A stretch of DNA of 64,000 nt from Nocardioides marinus (GCF_013408145.1 NZ_JACBZI010000001.1:3362001-3426000), one strand, 5' to 3'. Counted from the first letter of the stretch, positions 49,932 to 59,451 are shown. Notes: generated by a model not told the origin, from the letters alone. A program made the numbers and translations.

Positions 49932-51014
49932 TCACCAGCCCGGGTGCTGACCCACCAGCTCGACGGCCCCGGGGCGGCCGGTGGCGTGGGAGACCCGACC
50001 GGCGGGCCAGGCGTGGATGCCGTAGCCGGCCAGCAGCGCGACGGCGGCGTCGACCTGGTCGGCGGGCAGCAGCGCGACCATGCCCACGCCGCAGTTGAGG
50101 GTCATCTCCAGGTCGGCCTGGGAGACGTCCCCGACGCGCCGCACCAGGTCGAAGACCGGGTCGGGGGTCCAGGTGCCGCGCTCGATGGTCGCGGAGAGCT
50201 CCTCGGGCATCACGCGCTCGAGGTTGGTCGCCAGGCCACCGCCGGTGACGTGGGACATCGCGTGCACGGTGGTGCTGCGCGCGAGGTCCAGACAGGCCTT
50301 GGCGTAGATGCGGGTCGGGGTCAGCAGGGTCCGGCCCAGCGGGCCGCCGAGCTCGTCGACGTGGCGGTCGAGGGCCCAGCCGGCGCCGGACTCCGAGAGC
50401 AGCACGTGGCGCACCAGCGAGTAGCCGTTGGAGTGCAGGCCCGAGGAGGCCATGGCCAGCACCACGTCGTCGGGGCGCACCCGCGCGGGACCGAGCAGGT
50501 CGTCGGCCTCCACCACGCCGGTGGTCGCGCCGGCGACGTCGTACTCGTCGGGGGCGAGCAGGCCGGGGTGCTCGGCGGTCTCGCCGCCCACCAGCGCGCA
50601 GCCGGCCTCGACGCACGCCTCGGCGATGCCCTTGACGATCGCGGCGATCCGCTCGGGCACGACCCGGCCGGTGGCGATGTAGTCGGTCATGAACAGCGGC
50701 TCGGCGCCGCAGACCACGAGGTCGTCGACGACCATGCCGACCAGGTCGTAGCCGATCGTGTCGTGGACGTCCATGGCCTGCGCGATGGCGACCTTGGTGC
50801 CCACCCCGTCGGTGGAGGTGGCCAGCAGCGGCCGCTTGTAGCGGGTGAGCGCACTGGCGTCGAAGAGCCCGGCGAAGCCACCCAGGCCGCCGATCATCTC
50901 GGGGCGCTTGGCCTTCTCGACCCAGACCTTCATCAGCTCGATGGCCTTGTCGGCCGCCTCGATGCTGACGCCGGCCTCGGCGTAGGCGTTGCCGGCGCTG
51001 GTGCTGTCGCTCAC
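49932..51014 (-). CDS. purM: Phosphoribosylformylglycinamidine cyclo-ligase (AIR synthetase)
   Basis: A 360-aa enzyme of purine synthesis that closes the imidazole ring (FGAM to AIR, with ATP). It shows STDGVGTKVAIAQ, the Asp-rich DLVGMVVDDLVVCGAEPLF, GGETAEHPG and SGLHSNGYSLVR, all standard. GTG 51014 is preceded by AGGAG. It starts 17 nt after purF, so the two are one operon in the usual purF-purM order. Confidence 0.97.
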   Translation of the reverse strand: MSDSTSAGNAYAEAGVSIEAADKAIELMKVWVEKAKRPEMIGGLGGFAGLFDASALTRYKRPLLATSTDGVGTKVAIAQAMDVHDTIGYDLVGMVVDDLVVCGAEPLFMTDYIATGRVVPERIAAIVKGIAEACVEAGCALVGGETAEHPGLLAPDEYDVAGATTGVVEADDLLGPARVRPDDVVLAMASSGLHSNGYSLVRHVLLSESGAGWALDRHVDELGGPLGRTLLTPTRIYAKACLDLARSTTVHAMSHVTGGGLATNLERVMPEELSATIERGTWTPDPVFDLVRRVGDVSQADLEMTLNCGVGMVALLPADQVDAAVALLAGYGIHAWPAGRVSHATGRPGAVELVGQHPGW

Positions 51015-51031
51015 GGGACTCCTGTCGGGGA

Positions 51032-52585
51032 TCAGGGGTTGTTGAGGACCGGGAGGGCCCGGCCCATCGTCGGCGAGCTCAACGTCGCCTCGAGCAGGTG
51101 CTTGCCGAGCAGTGACTCGTCGGGCAGCTCGACCGGGTACTCGCCGGTGAAGCAGGCGGTGCACAGCGCCGAGCGCTGCTGACCGGTCGACTCGATCATC
51201 CCCTCCAAGGAGATGTAGCCCAGGCTGTCGGCCCCCACGCTGGCGGCGATCTCGTCGACGTCGAGCCCGTTGGCGATCAGCTCGGCGCGGGTCGCGAAGT
51301 CGATGCCGTAGAAGCACGGCCACTTCACCGGCGGCGAGGAGATGCGTACGTGCACCTCGAGCGCCCCGGCCTCGCGGAGCATACGGATCTGCGCGCGCTG
51401 GGTGTTGCCGCGCACGATGGAGTCGTCGACCACGACGAGGCGCTTGCCGCGCACCATGTGCTCGAGCGCGTTGAGCTTGAGCCGCAGGCCGAGCTGGCGC
51501 AGGGTCTGGCTGGGCTGGATGAAGGTGCGGCCGACGTAGGCGTTCTTGACGAAGCCCTGGCCGAACGGGATGCCCGACTCCTCGGCGTACCCCGCGGCGG
51601 CCGGGGTGCCGGACTCGGGCACCGGCATCACCAGGTCGGCCTCGACCGGGAACTCCCGGGCCAGCTGACGACCCATCTCCACCCGGGCCTGGTGCACGCT
51701 GCGGGCGGCGATGGTGGCGTCGGGACGGGCGAGGTAGACGTACTCGAAGACGCAGCCCTTCGGCTCCGGCTCGGCGAAGTGGTGCGAGCGCAGGCCGTTC
51801 TCGTCGATGACCAGCATCTCGCCGGGCTCGACCTCCCGCACGACCGAGGCGCCGATGGTCTTCAGGGCGGCGTCCTCGGAGGCCACCACCCAGCCGCGGT
51901 CGAGGCGGCCGAGGACCAGCGGACGGATGCCCTGGGGGTCGCGGGCGGCGTAGAGGGTGTTCTCGTTCATCCACACGAAGCAGAAGGCGCCGCGCAGCAT
52001 CGGCAGCACCTCCAGCGCTCGCTCCTCCAGCCCCATGTCGGGGTGGTGGGCCATGAGCGCGGTGACCAGGCTGGTGTCGTTGGTCGAGGTCTCGCCCGGG
52101 CGCTGGGCCAGGTCGAGCTCGCCCTCGGGGCCCGGCAGCGCGGCCACCGCCTCGCGCAGCTCGTGGGTGTTGATCAGGTTGCCGTTGTGGCCCAGCGCGA
52201 TCGAGCCGTCCGGCGTGGGCCGGAAGGTCGGCTGGGCGTTGTGCCAGGTGCTGGCCCCGGTCGTGGAGTAGCGCGAGTGCCCGATCGCGAGATGGCCCTT
52301 GAGGGAGTCCAGCGTCGTCTCGTCGAAGACCTGCGAGACCAGGCCCATGTCCTTGTAGACCAGGATCTGACGCCCGTTGCTCACCGCGATCCCGGCCGAC
52401 TCCTGACCCCGGTGCTGGAGTGCGTAGAGACCGAAGTAGGTCAGCTTGGCGACGTCCTCGCCGGGCGCCCAGACGCCGAAGACGCCACAGGCGTCCTGGG
52501 GTCCCTGGTCCTGGGGGTCCAGCGCGTCCGTCAGACGTCCGTCGCCGCCCCTGCGGGCACTGTGGCCACTGCTCTGGAAGGGCAC
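51032..52585 (-). CDS. purF: Amidophosphoribosyltransferase
   Basis: A 517-aa enzyme for the first committed step of purine synthesis, transferring the glutamine amide nitrogen to PRPP. It has a propeptide-like N-terminus of 32 residues and then the catalytic Cys33 (DACGVFGVW), the glutaminase landmarks HRGQESAGIAV, GHSRYSTTG and GHNGNLIN, and the PRPP loop LVVVDDSIVRGNTQ. Four cysteines, including late CTACFTGEYP, suggest the 4Fe-4S type of B. subtilis PurF with propeptide cleavage. GTG 52585 is chosen; the frame runs further up but becomes non-coding and overlaps the divergent kinase gene. Confidence 0.97.
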   Translation of the reverse strand: MPFQSSGHSARRGGDGRLTDALDPQDQGPQDACGVFGVWAPGEDVAKLTYFGLYALQHRGQESAGIAVSNGRQILVYKDMGLVSQVFDETTLDSLKGHLAIGHSRYSTTGASTWHNAQPTFRPTPDGSIALGHNGNLINTHELREAVAALPGPEGELDLAQRPGETSTNDTSLVTALMAHHPDMGLEERALEVLPMLRGAFCFVWMNENTLYAARDPQGIRPLVLGRLDRGWVVASEDAALKTIGASVVREVEPGEMLVIDENGLRSHHFAEPEPKGCVFEYVYLARPDATIAARSVHQARVEMGRQLAREFPVEADLVMPVPESGTPAAAGYAEESGIPFGQGFVKNAYVGRTFIQPSQTLRQLGLRLKLNALEHMVRGKRLVVVDDSIVRGNTQRAQIRMLREAGALEVHVRISSPPVKWPCFYGIDFATRAELIANGLDVDEIAASVGADSLGYISLEGMIESTGQQRSALCTACFTGEYPVELPDESLLGKHLLEATLSSPTMGRALPVLNNP

Positions 52586-52775
52586 GGGTGGGATTCTACG
52601 GGCCGTACGCCCCAGCCACCCACTCACGGGTCGGTCGGACCGGACCGGGTCGACCGGGGGGTGCGCGCCTGCCCGACCGGTCCGAACCGCGCCAAACCCC
52701 CTCCCGTATCGACATATTCTGCCTATCCTGCCGGAGCCGCCGCATCGCCCCCTTCCGGATCGGACCTCCGTCCGC

Positions 52776-54614
52776 GTGACAGAACCCGCCGTGCACAGCC
52801 CCGTGCCCCCTCCCCCGTCGGACGCACCACCGACGGGCACCTCGAGCACCCCCCTGTCGATCGCTGCACCGCCGTCGGACCGGACCCCCACCGCCGACCT
52901 GGTGCCCGACCTGTTCCGGCACGCCGACCTGCGCGCGACGCTGCGCTCGATCACCGACGGGGTGGCCAGCGCGGCCGGCTTCCGGCTCTCCGCGGTCAGC
53001 GTCTTCCGCAACAGCGACGAGCTGGAGTTCCTCGTCGTCAGCGGCGACGAGGACGCCCAGGCCGAGCTCGGTGGCGACGTCACCCCGCGCGAGATCGTGG
53101 ACCAGTGGCTCGAGGAGTCCGAGCGATGGGGCGGACTGTGCTTCCTGCCGCACGAGAAGACGCTGCGCCTGGCCGACCACGTGTGGGTGGGCGAGGAGAC
53201 CACGGTCGACCACCCGCACGCCTGGCAGCCCTACGACATGCTCTTCGCCCCGCTGCTGGACCGCGACGAGCAGCTGCAGGGGATCTTGTGGGTGGACCTG
53301 CCCCTCGACGGCCTGCGCCCGGGCCCGGACAAGCGGCGCAGCATCGAGATCTACGCCCGTCAGGCCAGCGAGGCGATCCTGGTCGCCATCGAGCGCAGCC
53401 GCCTGGCCGAGCAGGTGCGCCTCGCCGCCGCCGCGCGCCGCGTCGTACGCGATGCGACCGCGCAGCTGGACCTCGACCGTCTGCTCGAGGCCACCGTGGC
53501 GGCCGCGCGCGAGGGCTTCGGCGTCGACGACGCCCGCGTGCTGCTCGACAACGCCGAGGAGGTCGAGTCCCTCGACGAGCTGTCCGCCCTGGCCCGGTCC
53601 CTCGCACACGGCTGCTGGGCCCGGCAGCGCACGCTGGTGGTCTCCCCCCAGCGCACCGCGCCCGGCCTGCTCACCCCCGCCGAGCACGCCGCGCTGCTCG
53701 CGGGCCTGGAGGAGAAGGGCGACACCTCGCTCCTGCTGGTGCCCCTCGGGGCGGGCACCGAGTGCCTCGGCCGGATGCTGATGTTCCGCCACGACCGGGC
53801 CGACTGGTCCGACGAGGAGGCCGACGCGGCCCTCGACATGGGTCACGACCTGGGCCGCGCGGTCCTCAACGCACGCAGCTTCGCCCGGGAGCAGCACGCG
53901 GCCGCGTACACCCAGCAGCTGATCGCCACCATGGCCCACGAGCTGCAGAACCCGCTCGCGGCCGCCCGGGGCTACGCCTCGATCCTCGAGGACGTGCTCG
54001 ACGAGCTCGGCGTCCAGGACGCGGACGCCCGCAGGAGCCTGCGGGGCCTGGAGCGGGCCAGCGGCCGCCTGGTCGACATCGTGACCGACCTGCTCGCGCT
54101 GGCCCGGGCGACCGAGGAGACCGACCCGACGCAGTGCCCGCCCGTGGACCTGGTCGGGCTCGTGGGCGACAGCGTGGAGATGGTCTCGGTGCAGGCCGCG
54201 CCGCGTGAGATCTCGGTGACCCTGGACGTCCCCGCCCACCCGCTGCCGGTGCGCGGTGAGCCCGGGGACCTGGAGCGGGTCGCCTCCAACCTGGTCGGCA
54301 ACGCCGTGAAGTACTCCCCCGACGGTGCCGCCGTCCGGGTCACGCTCACCGAGGAGCCCGACGGTCCCGCGGGTCCCCACGTGGTGCTGGCGGTGGCCGA
54401 CGACGGCATCGGCATCTCGGCCGCCGACCAGGAGCGCCTGTTCGAGGAGTTCTTCCGCAGCGAGGCGCCCGAGGCCGTCCAGCAGCCCGGCACCGGCCTG
54501 GGCCTGGCCATCGTCAAGCGGGTCGTCGACCGGCACCGCGGCACGATCACCGTCAGCTCGGCGCCGGGCGAGGGCAGCACCTTCACGGTGCGGCTCCCCC
54601 GCGCCGACGCCTGA
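52776..54614 (+). CDS. Sensor histidine kinase with two GAF-like domains
   Basis: A 612-aa cytosolic kinase. A Pro/Ser/Thr-rich head (residues 1-50) is followed by two GAF-like domains (about 55-210 and 220-375, with LFAPLLDRDEQLQGILWVDL and SLLLVPLGAGTECLGRMLMF), HisKA with TMAHELQNPLAAARGY (His near 388) and HATPase (NAVKYSPDG, DDGIGISAAD, GTGLGLAIVKR). GTG 52776 start, about 190 nt from the divergent purF start. The region between has an AT-richer part (TATCGACATATTCTGCCTAT) that probably holds its promoter. No response regulator is adjacent, so it is an orphan kinase. Confidence 0.9.
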   Translation: MTEPAVHSPVPPPPSDAPPTGTSSTPLSIAAPPSDRTPTADLVPDLFRHADLRATLRSITDGVASAAGFRLSAVSVFRNSDELEFLVVSGDEDAQAELGGDVTPREIVDQWLEESERWGGLCFLPHEKTLRLADHVWVGEETTVDHPHAWQPYDMLFAPLLDRDEQLQGILWVDLPLDGLRPGPDKRRSIEIYARQASEAILVAIERSRLAEQVRLAAAARRVVRDATAQLDLDRLLEATVAAAREGFGVDDARVLLDNAEEVESLDELSALARSLAHGCWARQRTLVVSPQRTAPGLLTPAEHAALLAGLEEKGDTSLLLVPLGAGTECLGRMLMFRHDRADWSDEEADAALDMGHDLGRAVLNARSFAREQHAAAYTQQLIATMAHELQNPLAAARGYASILEDVLDELGVQDADARRSLRGLERASGRLVDIVTDLLALARATEETDPTQCPPVDLVGLVGDSVEMVSVQAAPREISVTLDVPAHPLPVRGEPGDLERVASNLVGNAVKYSPDGAAVRVTLTEEPDGPAGPHVVLAVADDGIGISAADQERLFEEFFRSEAPEAVQQPGTGLGLAIVKRVVDRHRGTITVSSAPGEGSTFTVRLPRADA

Positions 54615-54632
54615 GCAGCCGCCACCGGCCGC

Positions 54633-55109
54633 TCACATCCTGCGCGCGCCCTGCCGCACCGCCTCGCGGATGCGGGTGTAGGTGCCGCACCGGCAGATGT
54701 TGCGGATGCCGTCGAGGTCGGCCTCGGTGATGGTGCCGCCCTCGCGCTGCACCTTCCGCACCAGGGCGACCGCCGCCATGATCTGGCCCGGCTGGCAGTA
54801 GCCGCACTGCGGCACGTCCCGGTCGATCCAGGCCTCCTGCATCGGGTGCAGGTCGCCCTTCACGGTGTCCGCCAGGCCCTCGATGGTGGTGATCTCGTCG
54901 TCGGGCTCGAGGTCGCCCACCTTGACCGAGCACGGGTTGAACGCCTTGCCGTTGATGTGGGACGTGCACGCCTTGCACACGTTGATCCCGCAGCCGTACT
55001 TCGGGCCGGTGACGCCGAGCAGGTCCCGCAGGACCCACAGGACGCGCTCGTCGTTGGCGACCTTGACGGTCACCCGCTCGCCGTTGAGGACGAAGGTCTG
55101 CTTGGGCAT
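54633..55109 (-). CDS. (2Fe-2S) subunit of an IorAB-type molybdenum hydroxylase
   Basis: A 158-aa electron-transfer subunit with two cluster motifs: CGINVCKAC with a fourth Cys in FNPC (plant-type ferredoxin fold), then CGYCQPGQ with CRC (helical domain). This is the xanthine-oxidase-family small subunit, closest in layout to isoquinoline 1-oxidoreductase alpha. The first motif has Lys where others have Gly (VCKAC). It starts 11 nt after the large-subunit gene. No FAD-subunit gene is adjacent, as in other two-subunit members that pass electrons to a cytochrome. Confidence 0.9.
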   Translation of the reverse strand: MPKQTFVLNGERVTVKVANDERVLWVLRDLLGVTGPKYGCGINVCKACTSHINGKAFNPCSVKVGDLEPDDEITTIEGLADTVKGDLHPMQEAWIDRDVPQCGYCQPGQIMAAVALVRKVQREGGTITEADLDGIRNICRCGTYTRIREAVRQGARRM

Positions 55110-55120
55110 CTGTCTTCTCC

Positions 55121-57502
55121 TCAGTAGGTGAACTTCAGGCCGTTGGTCGGCGACTTGGGCACAGGGGGGATGAAGGACTTGGGCTTGAACGAGATCGTGT
55201 CGTGGTTGATGGGGAACCGGGTCGGCACGCTGCCGGTCGCCCGGGCGTACGCGCAGGCCACCGCGGCCGCGGACGAGCCGACGGCCGCCTCGCCGGCACC
55301 ACCGGGCTGGTCGACGTCGGGATCCATCACGATGACCTCCATCTCCGGAGGCACGTTCCACTGCCGGGTGTAGAAGTAGTTGTCCCAGCTGGCCTCCAGG
55401 AACCGACCGTCCTCGAGGTGGCAGCTGCTGGTCAGGGTCAGCGCGAGGCCGTCCATGAAGCCGCCCTGCATCTGGGCCTCGAGGCCGATCGGGTTGATGA
55501 CCAGACCGGCGTCGACGGCGATGACCGCCTTGGTCACGCGCGGACCGGTGACCGCGTTGCGCACCTTGCGGTTGACCGTCCGCGGCCGGCAGTCGATCTC
55601 CACCAGCACGGCGGTGCAGCCCTTGTACTCCTTGTGCACGGCGATGCCCTGGGCGGTGCCCTTGGGCATCGACCGGCCCCAGTTCCCGCGCTTGGCCACC
55701 GCCTCGATCGCCGCGCGCACCCGGTCGTTGCGGCACAGCTCGAGCCTCAGCTCGAGGGGGTCCTTGCCCATCCGGCGAGCGATCTCGTCCATCGTCAGCT
55801 CCGCGGCCACGCAGACGTCGGGGCTGTAGATGTTGCGCATGCTGCCGGTGCTGAAGCGCTGGTCGGTCTCCATCAGCAGCTGGGTGATCGCCCCCAGGTT
55901 GTAGGGGAGCTCCTGGGTGAGGGTGAAGATCGTCTCCGCGAACCCGAGACCGCCGAGGTAGCGACCGACCTCGGTCGGCGCCTCGTCGATGGTGGAGGTG
56001 ATGATCTCGCCGAGCCCATGGCTGAAGTCGGTGACGACGCTGGTGTGCCGCTGCTCGAAGGAGAGCACCTGACCGGCGAGCATCGTGGCCCGCACGCGCG
56101 AGGTGCACATCGGGTGCAGACGACCCTGCCGCGGCTCGTCGGCGCGGTGCCACATCAGCTTGACCGGCTTGCCCATCGCCTGGGAGATCTGCGCGGCCTC
56201 GATCGCGTGGTCGCTGAAGAGCTTGTGCCCGAAGGAGCCACCGCCGGTGACGACGTTGACCTTCACCTGGTCCTGGGTCATGCCCAGCTCCTGCGCGATG
56301 TTCTGCTGGGCCAGGATCGGCACCTTCAGGCCAGCCCAGATCTCGGCGCGGTCCTCGCGGACGTCGGCGATCGCGGCGTACGGCTCCAGGGCCGCACTGC
56401 TGCGGAACATGAACTCGAAGTCGAGGTCGACCTGCTCGGCCAGGATCGGCACCTGCGGGACCGCCATCGGCAGCTCGGCGGCGCGCAGCCCCGCGAGGAT
56501 CGACTCGTCGTTCTCGCCCGCCAGGTCGCCGAGGTCCCACTCGACGTCCATCTTGCGGATGGCGTCGATGCACTGGCCGAAGGTCTTGGCCCGCACGGCG
56601 ATGCCGGTGGGGATCTGCGCCACGTGGGTGACGCCCTTCATCTTCAGGATCTGCTTCTCGTTGCGCAGCCGGACCGGACGGCCGCGGTGCGTGGGCGGGC
56701 GGCAGACCATCGTGGGCTTGGCGCCCTTGACCTGCAGGTCGGTGGAGAAGTCCTTCTGCCCCGTGACCGCCGCCTTGGCGTCGGTGCGCTTGCGACCGGT
56801 GCCGATGACGCGGTACTCCTCGCGCGGGCGCAGCGTCACCCCCACCTGCTTGACCACCTGGCTGGCGGCGTCGGCCGCGAGCTCGCCGTAGGGGATGGCG
56901 TTGCCGGCGCCGTCGACGACGGCGCCGGAGATCGTGCTCAGCCGGTCGGCGTCGGTGCCCAGCCGCGCGGCTGCGGCCTCGAGCAGCTGCTGGCGGGCGA
57001 TGGCCGCCGCGACCCGGATCGGGGTGAACGTCGAGACGGTCGTGTTGGAGCCGCCGGTGAGCTGGTTCATCAGCAGCTCGGGGCGCGCCGGCGCGAGGGT
57101 GACCTCGATCTTGCGCATCGGCAGGTCGAGCTCCTCGGCGAGGATCATCGCCGTCGAAGTGACGATGCCCTGACCGACCTCCATGCGCGGCAGCTCGAAC
57201 GCGGCGGTGCCGTCCTCGCGGATGGTGACCGTGATCAGCTGGCTCGTGGCCAGCGCGGCGTCGGTCTGGAGGTCCTCGAGGTCGTAGATCTCCGGGATCT
57301 GCGGCAGCGAGGGGACGGCGCCGCGCGCGGGGACGCGCCCCAGCGTCAGGTCGGCGGCCGTGACGAGCGTGGCGCCGCCGAGGACGTACCCGACGAACCG
57401 TCGGCGGTCCAGGCCCGGCGGGCTGCTCGCGACCTCACCCGTCCCTCCCGGGCTGTCGACGTGGCCGGTCGTGCTGCGTGCGGTCGTGCTGGACTCGTGC
57501 AT
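55121..57502 (-). CDS. Molybdopterin-binding subunit of an IorAB-type oxidoreductase, Tat-exported
   Basis: A 793-aa catalytic subunit. A twin-arginine signal (DRRRFVGYVLGGATLVTAA, about residues 32-50) predicts folded export with its partner. Molybdenum-site landmarks include TGGGSFGHKLF, FRSSAALEPYAAIADV and the active-site glutamate region GGAGEAAVGSSAAAV. The length agrees with IorB/aldehyde-dehydrogenase-type enzymes with a duplicated N-terminal part. The reaction is probably hydroxylation of a heterocycle or aldehyde next to nitrogen or carbonyl. The substrate is not readable, and no maturation (XdhC/CoxF-like) gene lies nearby. Confidence 0.9.
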   Translation of the reverse strand: MHESSTTARSTTGHVDSPGGTGEVASSPPGLDRRRFVGYVLGGATLVTAADLTLGRVPARGAVPSLPQIPEIYDLEDLQTDAALATSQLITVTIREDGTAAFELPRMEVGQGIVTSTAMILAEELDLPMRKIEVTLAPARPELLMNQLTGGSNTTVSTFTPIRVAAAIARQQLLEAAAARLGTDADRLSTISGAVVDGAGNAIPYGELAADAASQVVKQVGVTLRPREEYRVIGTGRKRTDAKAAVTGQKDFSTDLQVKGAKPTMVCRPPTHRGRPVRLRNEKQILKMKGVTHVAQIPTGIAVRAKTFGQCIDAIRKMDVEWDLGDLAGENDESILAGLRAAELPMAVPQVPILAEQVDLDFEFMFRSSAALEPYAAIADVREDRAEIWAGLKVPILAQQNIAQELGMTQDQVKVNVVTGGGSFGHKLFSDHAIEAAQISQAMGKPVKLMWHRADEPRQGRLHPMCTSRVRATMLAGQVLSFEQRHTSVVTDFSHGLGEIITSTIDEAPTEVGRYLGGLGFAETIFTLTQELPYNLGAITQLLMETDQRFSTGSMRNIYSPDVCVAAELTMDEIARRMGKDPLELRLELCRNDRVRAAIEAVAKRGNWGRSMPKGTAQGIAVHKEYKGCTAVLVEIDCRPRTVNRKVRNAVTGPRVTKAVIAVDAGLVINPIGLEAQMQGGFMDGLALTLTSSCHLEDGRFLEASWDNYFYTRQWNVPPEMEVIVMDPDVDQPGGAGEAAVGSSAAAVACAYARATGSVPTRFPINHDTISFKPKSFIPPVPKSPTNGLKFTY

Positions 57503-57623
57503 CCTTGCCCTTTCCCCATGCGGGCGGGGGCGGGTACCCCTGCCCGTGTCGCGAACCTAGGTCGAGGAGTGACCGTCGTCACTCCCCCGACCGGCATTCG
57601 GACAGGGTCGGCTTCCGGATTGG

Positions 57624-57699
57624 TCGAACCGGCGTATTGATACGCCGGCTCGGCGGGGACGGCGGGTCGAACCGGCGTATTGATACGCCGGCTCGGCGG
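57624..57699. repeat. Two tandem copies of the CCGGCGTATTGATACGCCGG palindrome
   Basis: Perfect palindromes at 57629-57648 and 57672-57691, 43 nt apart, each within a 38-nt unit beginning GTCGAACCGG and ending GCTCGGCGGGGAC. The two units are identical. The third copy in the window is at 14268. They lie between divergent-facing 3' and 5' ends (dipeptidase stop and molybdenum-enzyme start) and have AT-rich centres in GC-rich DNA. Confidence 0.9.
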
Positions 57700-57726
57700 G
57701 GACAGGAGTCCCCGGGGAGGGGTGGG

Positions 57727-59064
57727 CTACTCGGCGCCGAGCTTGGCGAGGAGGAGGGTCTCGGCGAGCACGACCCGCTCGAACTCCGCGAGGTGCAGGC
57801 CCTCGTTGGCGCCGTGGGCGCGGGTGTCGGGGTCCTCGACGCCGGTGACGAGCACGCTGGCCTGCGGGAAGGCGTCGAGGAACTCGGCGATGAACGGGAT
57901 CGAGCCGCCGACGCCCATGTCGATCGGCTCGGTGCCGTCCCAGGCCTCGGTGAAGGCCGAGCGGGCGGCGTCGTACGCCGGACCGGTGGCATCGATCTGG
58001 GTCGCCTCGCCGGTGTCGACGACGGTGTGGGTGAGCGTGGCGCCCCACGGCGTGTGCGCCTCGAGGTGCTCGACGAGGCGGGCGACGGCGTTCTCGGCGG
58101 TGTCACCGGGGGCGATGCGCATCGAGATGCGGGCCCTGGCGGCCGGGACGAGGGTGTTGGAGGCGCCGGCGACCTTGGGGGCGTCGAGACCGGTGATCGA
58201 GAGGGCGGGCTTGGTCCACAGCCGCTCGACGGCCGAGCCGGAGCCGATCCAGTCGATGCCGGGGGCGGCGCCGGACTCGGCGCGCAGCCGGTCCTCGGGG
58301 TACTCCACGTCCGCGGCCGGGCCGGCGTGCAGGCCCTTGATCGCCACGTTGCCCTCGTCGTCGTGGAGGCTCGCGATCACCCGCGACAGCGCCATCAGCG
58401 AGTCCGGGACGAGCCCGCCCCACATGCCCGAGTGCACGGCGTGGGTCAGGGTGCGGACCTCGATGTCCATGCGGACCAGGCCGCGCAGGCTGGTGGTGAG
58501 GGCGGGGACGCCGATGTCCCAGTTGCCGGAGTCGGCGATGACGATGACGTCGGCGCGCAGCGACTCGTGGTGCTCGGCGAGCAGCGCCGGCAGCGTCTCC
58601 GAGCCGACCTCCTCCTCGCCCTCGATGAACATCACGACGTTGACGGGCAGGTCGTCGCCGAAGACGCGGACCGCGCCCAGGTGGGCGGCGATGCCGGCCT
58701 TGTCGTCGGCCGCACCACGGGCGTAGAGACGGTCGCCGCGCTCGGTGGGCTCGAAGGGCGGGGAGTCCCAGTCGGCGTGGTCGTTCTCGGGCTGGACGTC
58801 GTGGTGGGCGTAGAGCAGCACGGTCGGGGCACCCGCCGGCCCCGCCTTGTGGGCGATGACGGCCGGGGCACCGCCGTCGGCGCTGACGATCTCGGAGGTG
58901 AAGCCCTCGGCGTCGAAGAGCGCCTTCACGGCCTCGGCGCTGCGCTGAACCTCGCCCGCCCGCTCCGGGTCGGCGCTGACCGACTCGATGCGCACGAGGT
59001 CCTCGAGGTCGGACCGGATGCCGGGCAGGACGGACTGGACGCGGGCGCGGAGGTCGTCACTCAT
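57727..59064 (-). CDS. M20-family dipeptidase
   Basis: A 445-aa cytosolic zinc peptidase. Metal ligands are in LLYAHHDVQP, GAADDKAGIAAH and FIEGEEEVGSE, the usual H-x-D, D and E-E set with the catalytic acids. A dimerisation insert follows, then THAVHSGMWGG and the final HGANEGLHLAEF with the last His. This matches the dipeptidase group of CNDP-type enzymes. ATG 59064 is preferred over 59073 (one more Met three codons upstream). Confidence 0.92.
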   Translation of the reverse strand: MSDDLRARVQSVLPGIRSDLEDLVRIESVSADPERAGEVQRSAEAVKALFDAEGFTSEIVSADGGAPAVIAHKAGPAGAPTVLLYAHHDVQPENDHADWDSPPFEPTERGDRLYARGAADDKAGIAAHLGAVRVFGDDLPVNVVMFIEGEEEVGSETLPALLAEHHESLRADVIVIADSGNWDIGVPALTTSLRGLVRMDIEVRTLTHAVHSGMWGGLVPDSLMALSRVIASLHDDEGNVAIKGLHAGPAADVEYPEDRLRAESGAAPGIDWIGSGSAVERLWTKPALSITGLDAPKVAGASNTLVPAARARISMRIAPGDTAENAVARLVEHLEAHTPWGATLTHTVVDTGEATQIDATGPAYDAARSAFTEAWDGTEPIDMGVGGSIPFIAEFLDAFPQASVLVTGVEDPDTRAHGANEGLHLAEFERVVLAETLLLAKLGAE

Positions 59065-59091
59065 GCCGAGCACGGTAGTCGGCGGGCGGAC

Positions 59092-59451
59092 CTACAGCAG
59101 TGGCAGGTGGGGCGTCAGGTCGGTCCGCTCCCCGGACGCGCTGACCCGGCCCTCGGCCACGGCGTCGGCCCAGGCCAGCTCACCGGCTGCCAGGGCGATC
59201 ATCGTGCGCGCGTCGGTCTCCACCACCGCCGGCGGGGTGCCCCGGGTGTGGCGCACGCCGGGGATGCACTGCACGGCGGCGTACGGCGGGACGCGCACCT
59301 CCACCGAGTGCCCGGGCGCCCGCTGCTCCAGCACCGCCAGCACATGCTTGACGACCAGCTTGAGGTCGACGCGCTCGTCGCCACCGGCCCGGAGCCGGTC
59401 GAGGGCGTCGGCGAGCTCGGCGGGGTCGGCGAGGCGGAGGCGGGCGGGCAC
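59092..59451 (-). CDS. Sterol carrier family protein (bSCP type)
   Basis: A 119-aa protein with the actinobacterial SCP-like pattern: DERVDLKLVVKHVLAVLEQR, GHSVEVRVPPYAAVQCIPGV, HTRGTPPAVVETDARTMIAL and GELAWADAVAEGRVSASGER. The last part is the typical SCP2 ending (gain of function in sterol binding is untested in bacteria). It lies near the purine genes, as its relatives do in other actinobacteria. The role may be lipid or hydrophobic-ligand binding. Confidence 0.85.
   Translation of the reverse strand: MPARLRLADPAELADALDRLRAGGDERVDLKLVVKHVLAVLEQRAPGHSVEVRVPPYAAVQCIPGVRHTRGTPPAVVETDARTMIALAAGELAWADAVAEGRVSASGERTDLTPHLPLL

Noticed and set aside
52586-53203. An N-terminal extension of purF by about 200 codons.
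   Set aside because: The extension is antisense to the GAF kinase gene and has Ser/Arg-rich shadow composition. The catalytic Cys at residue 33 from GTG 52585 fits known PurF propeptide lengths.
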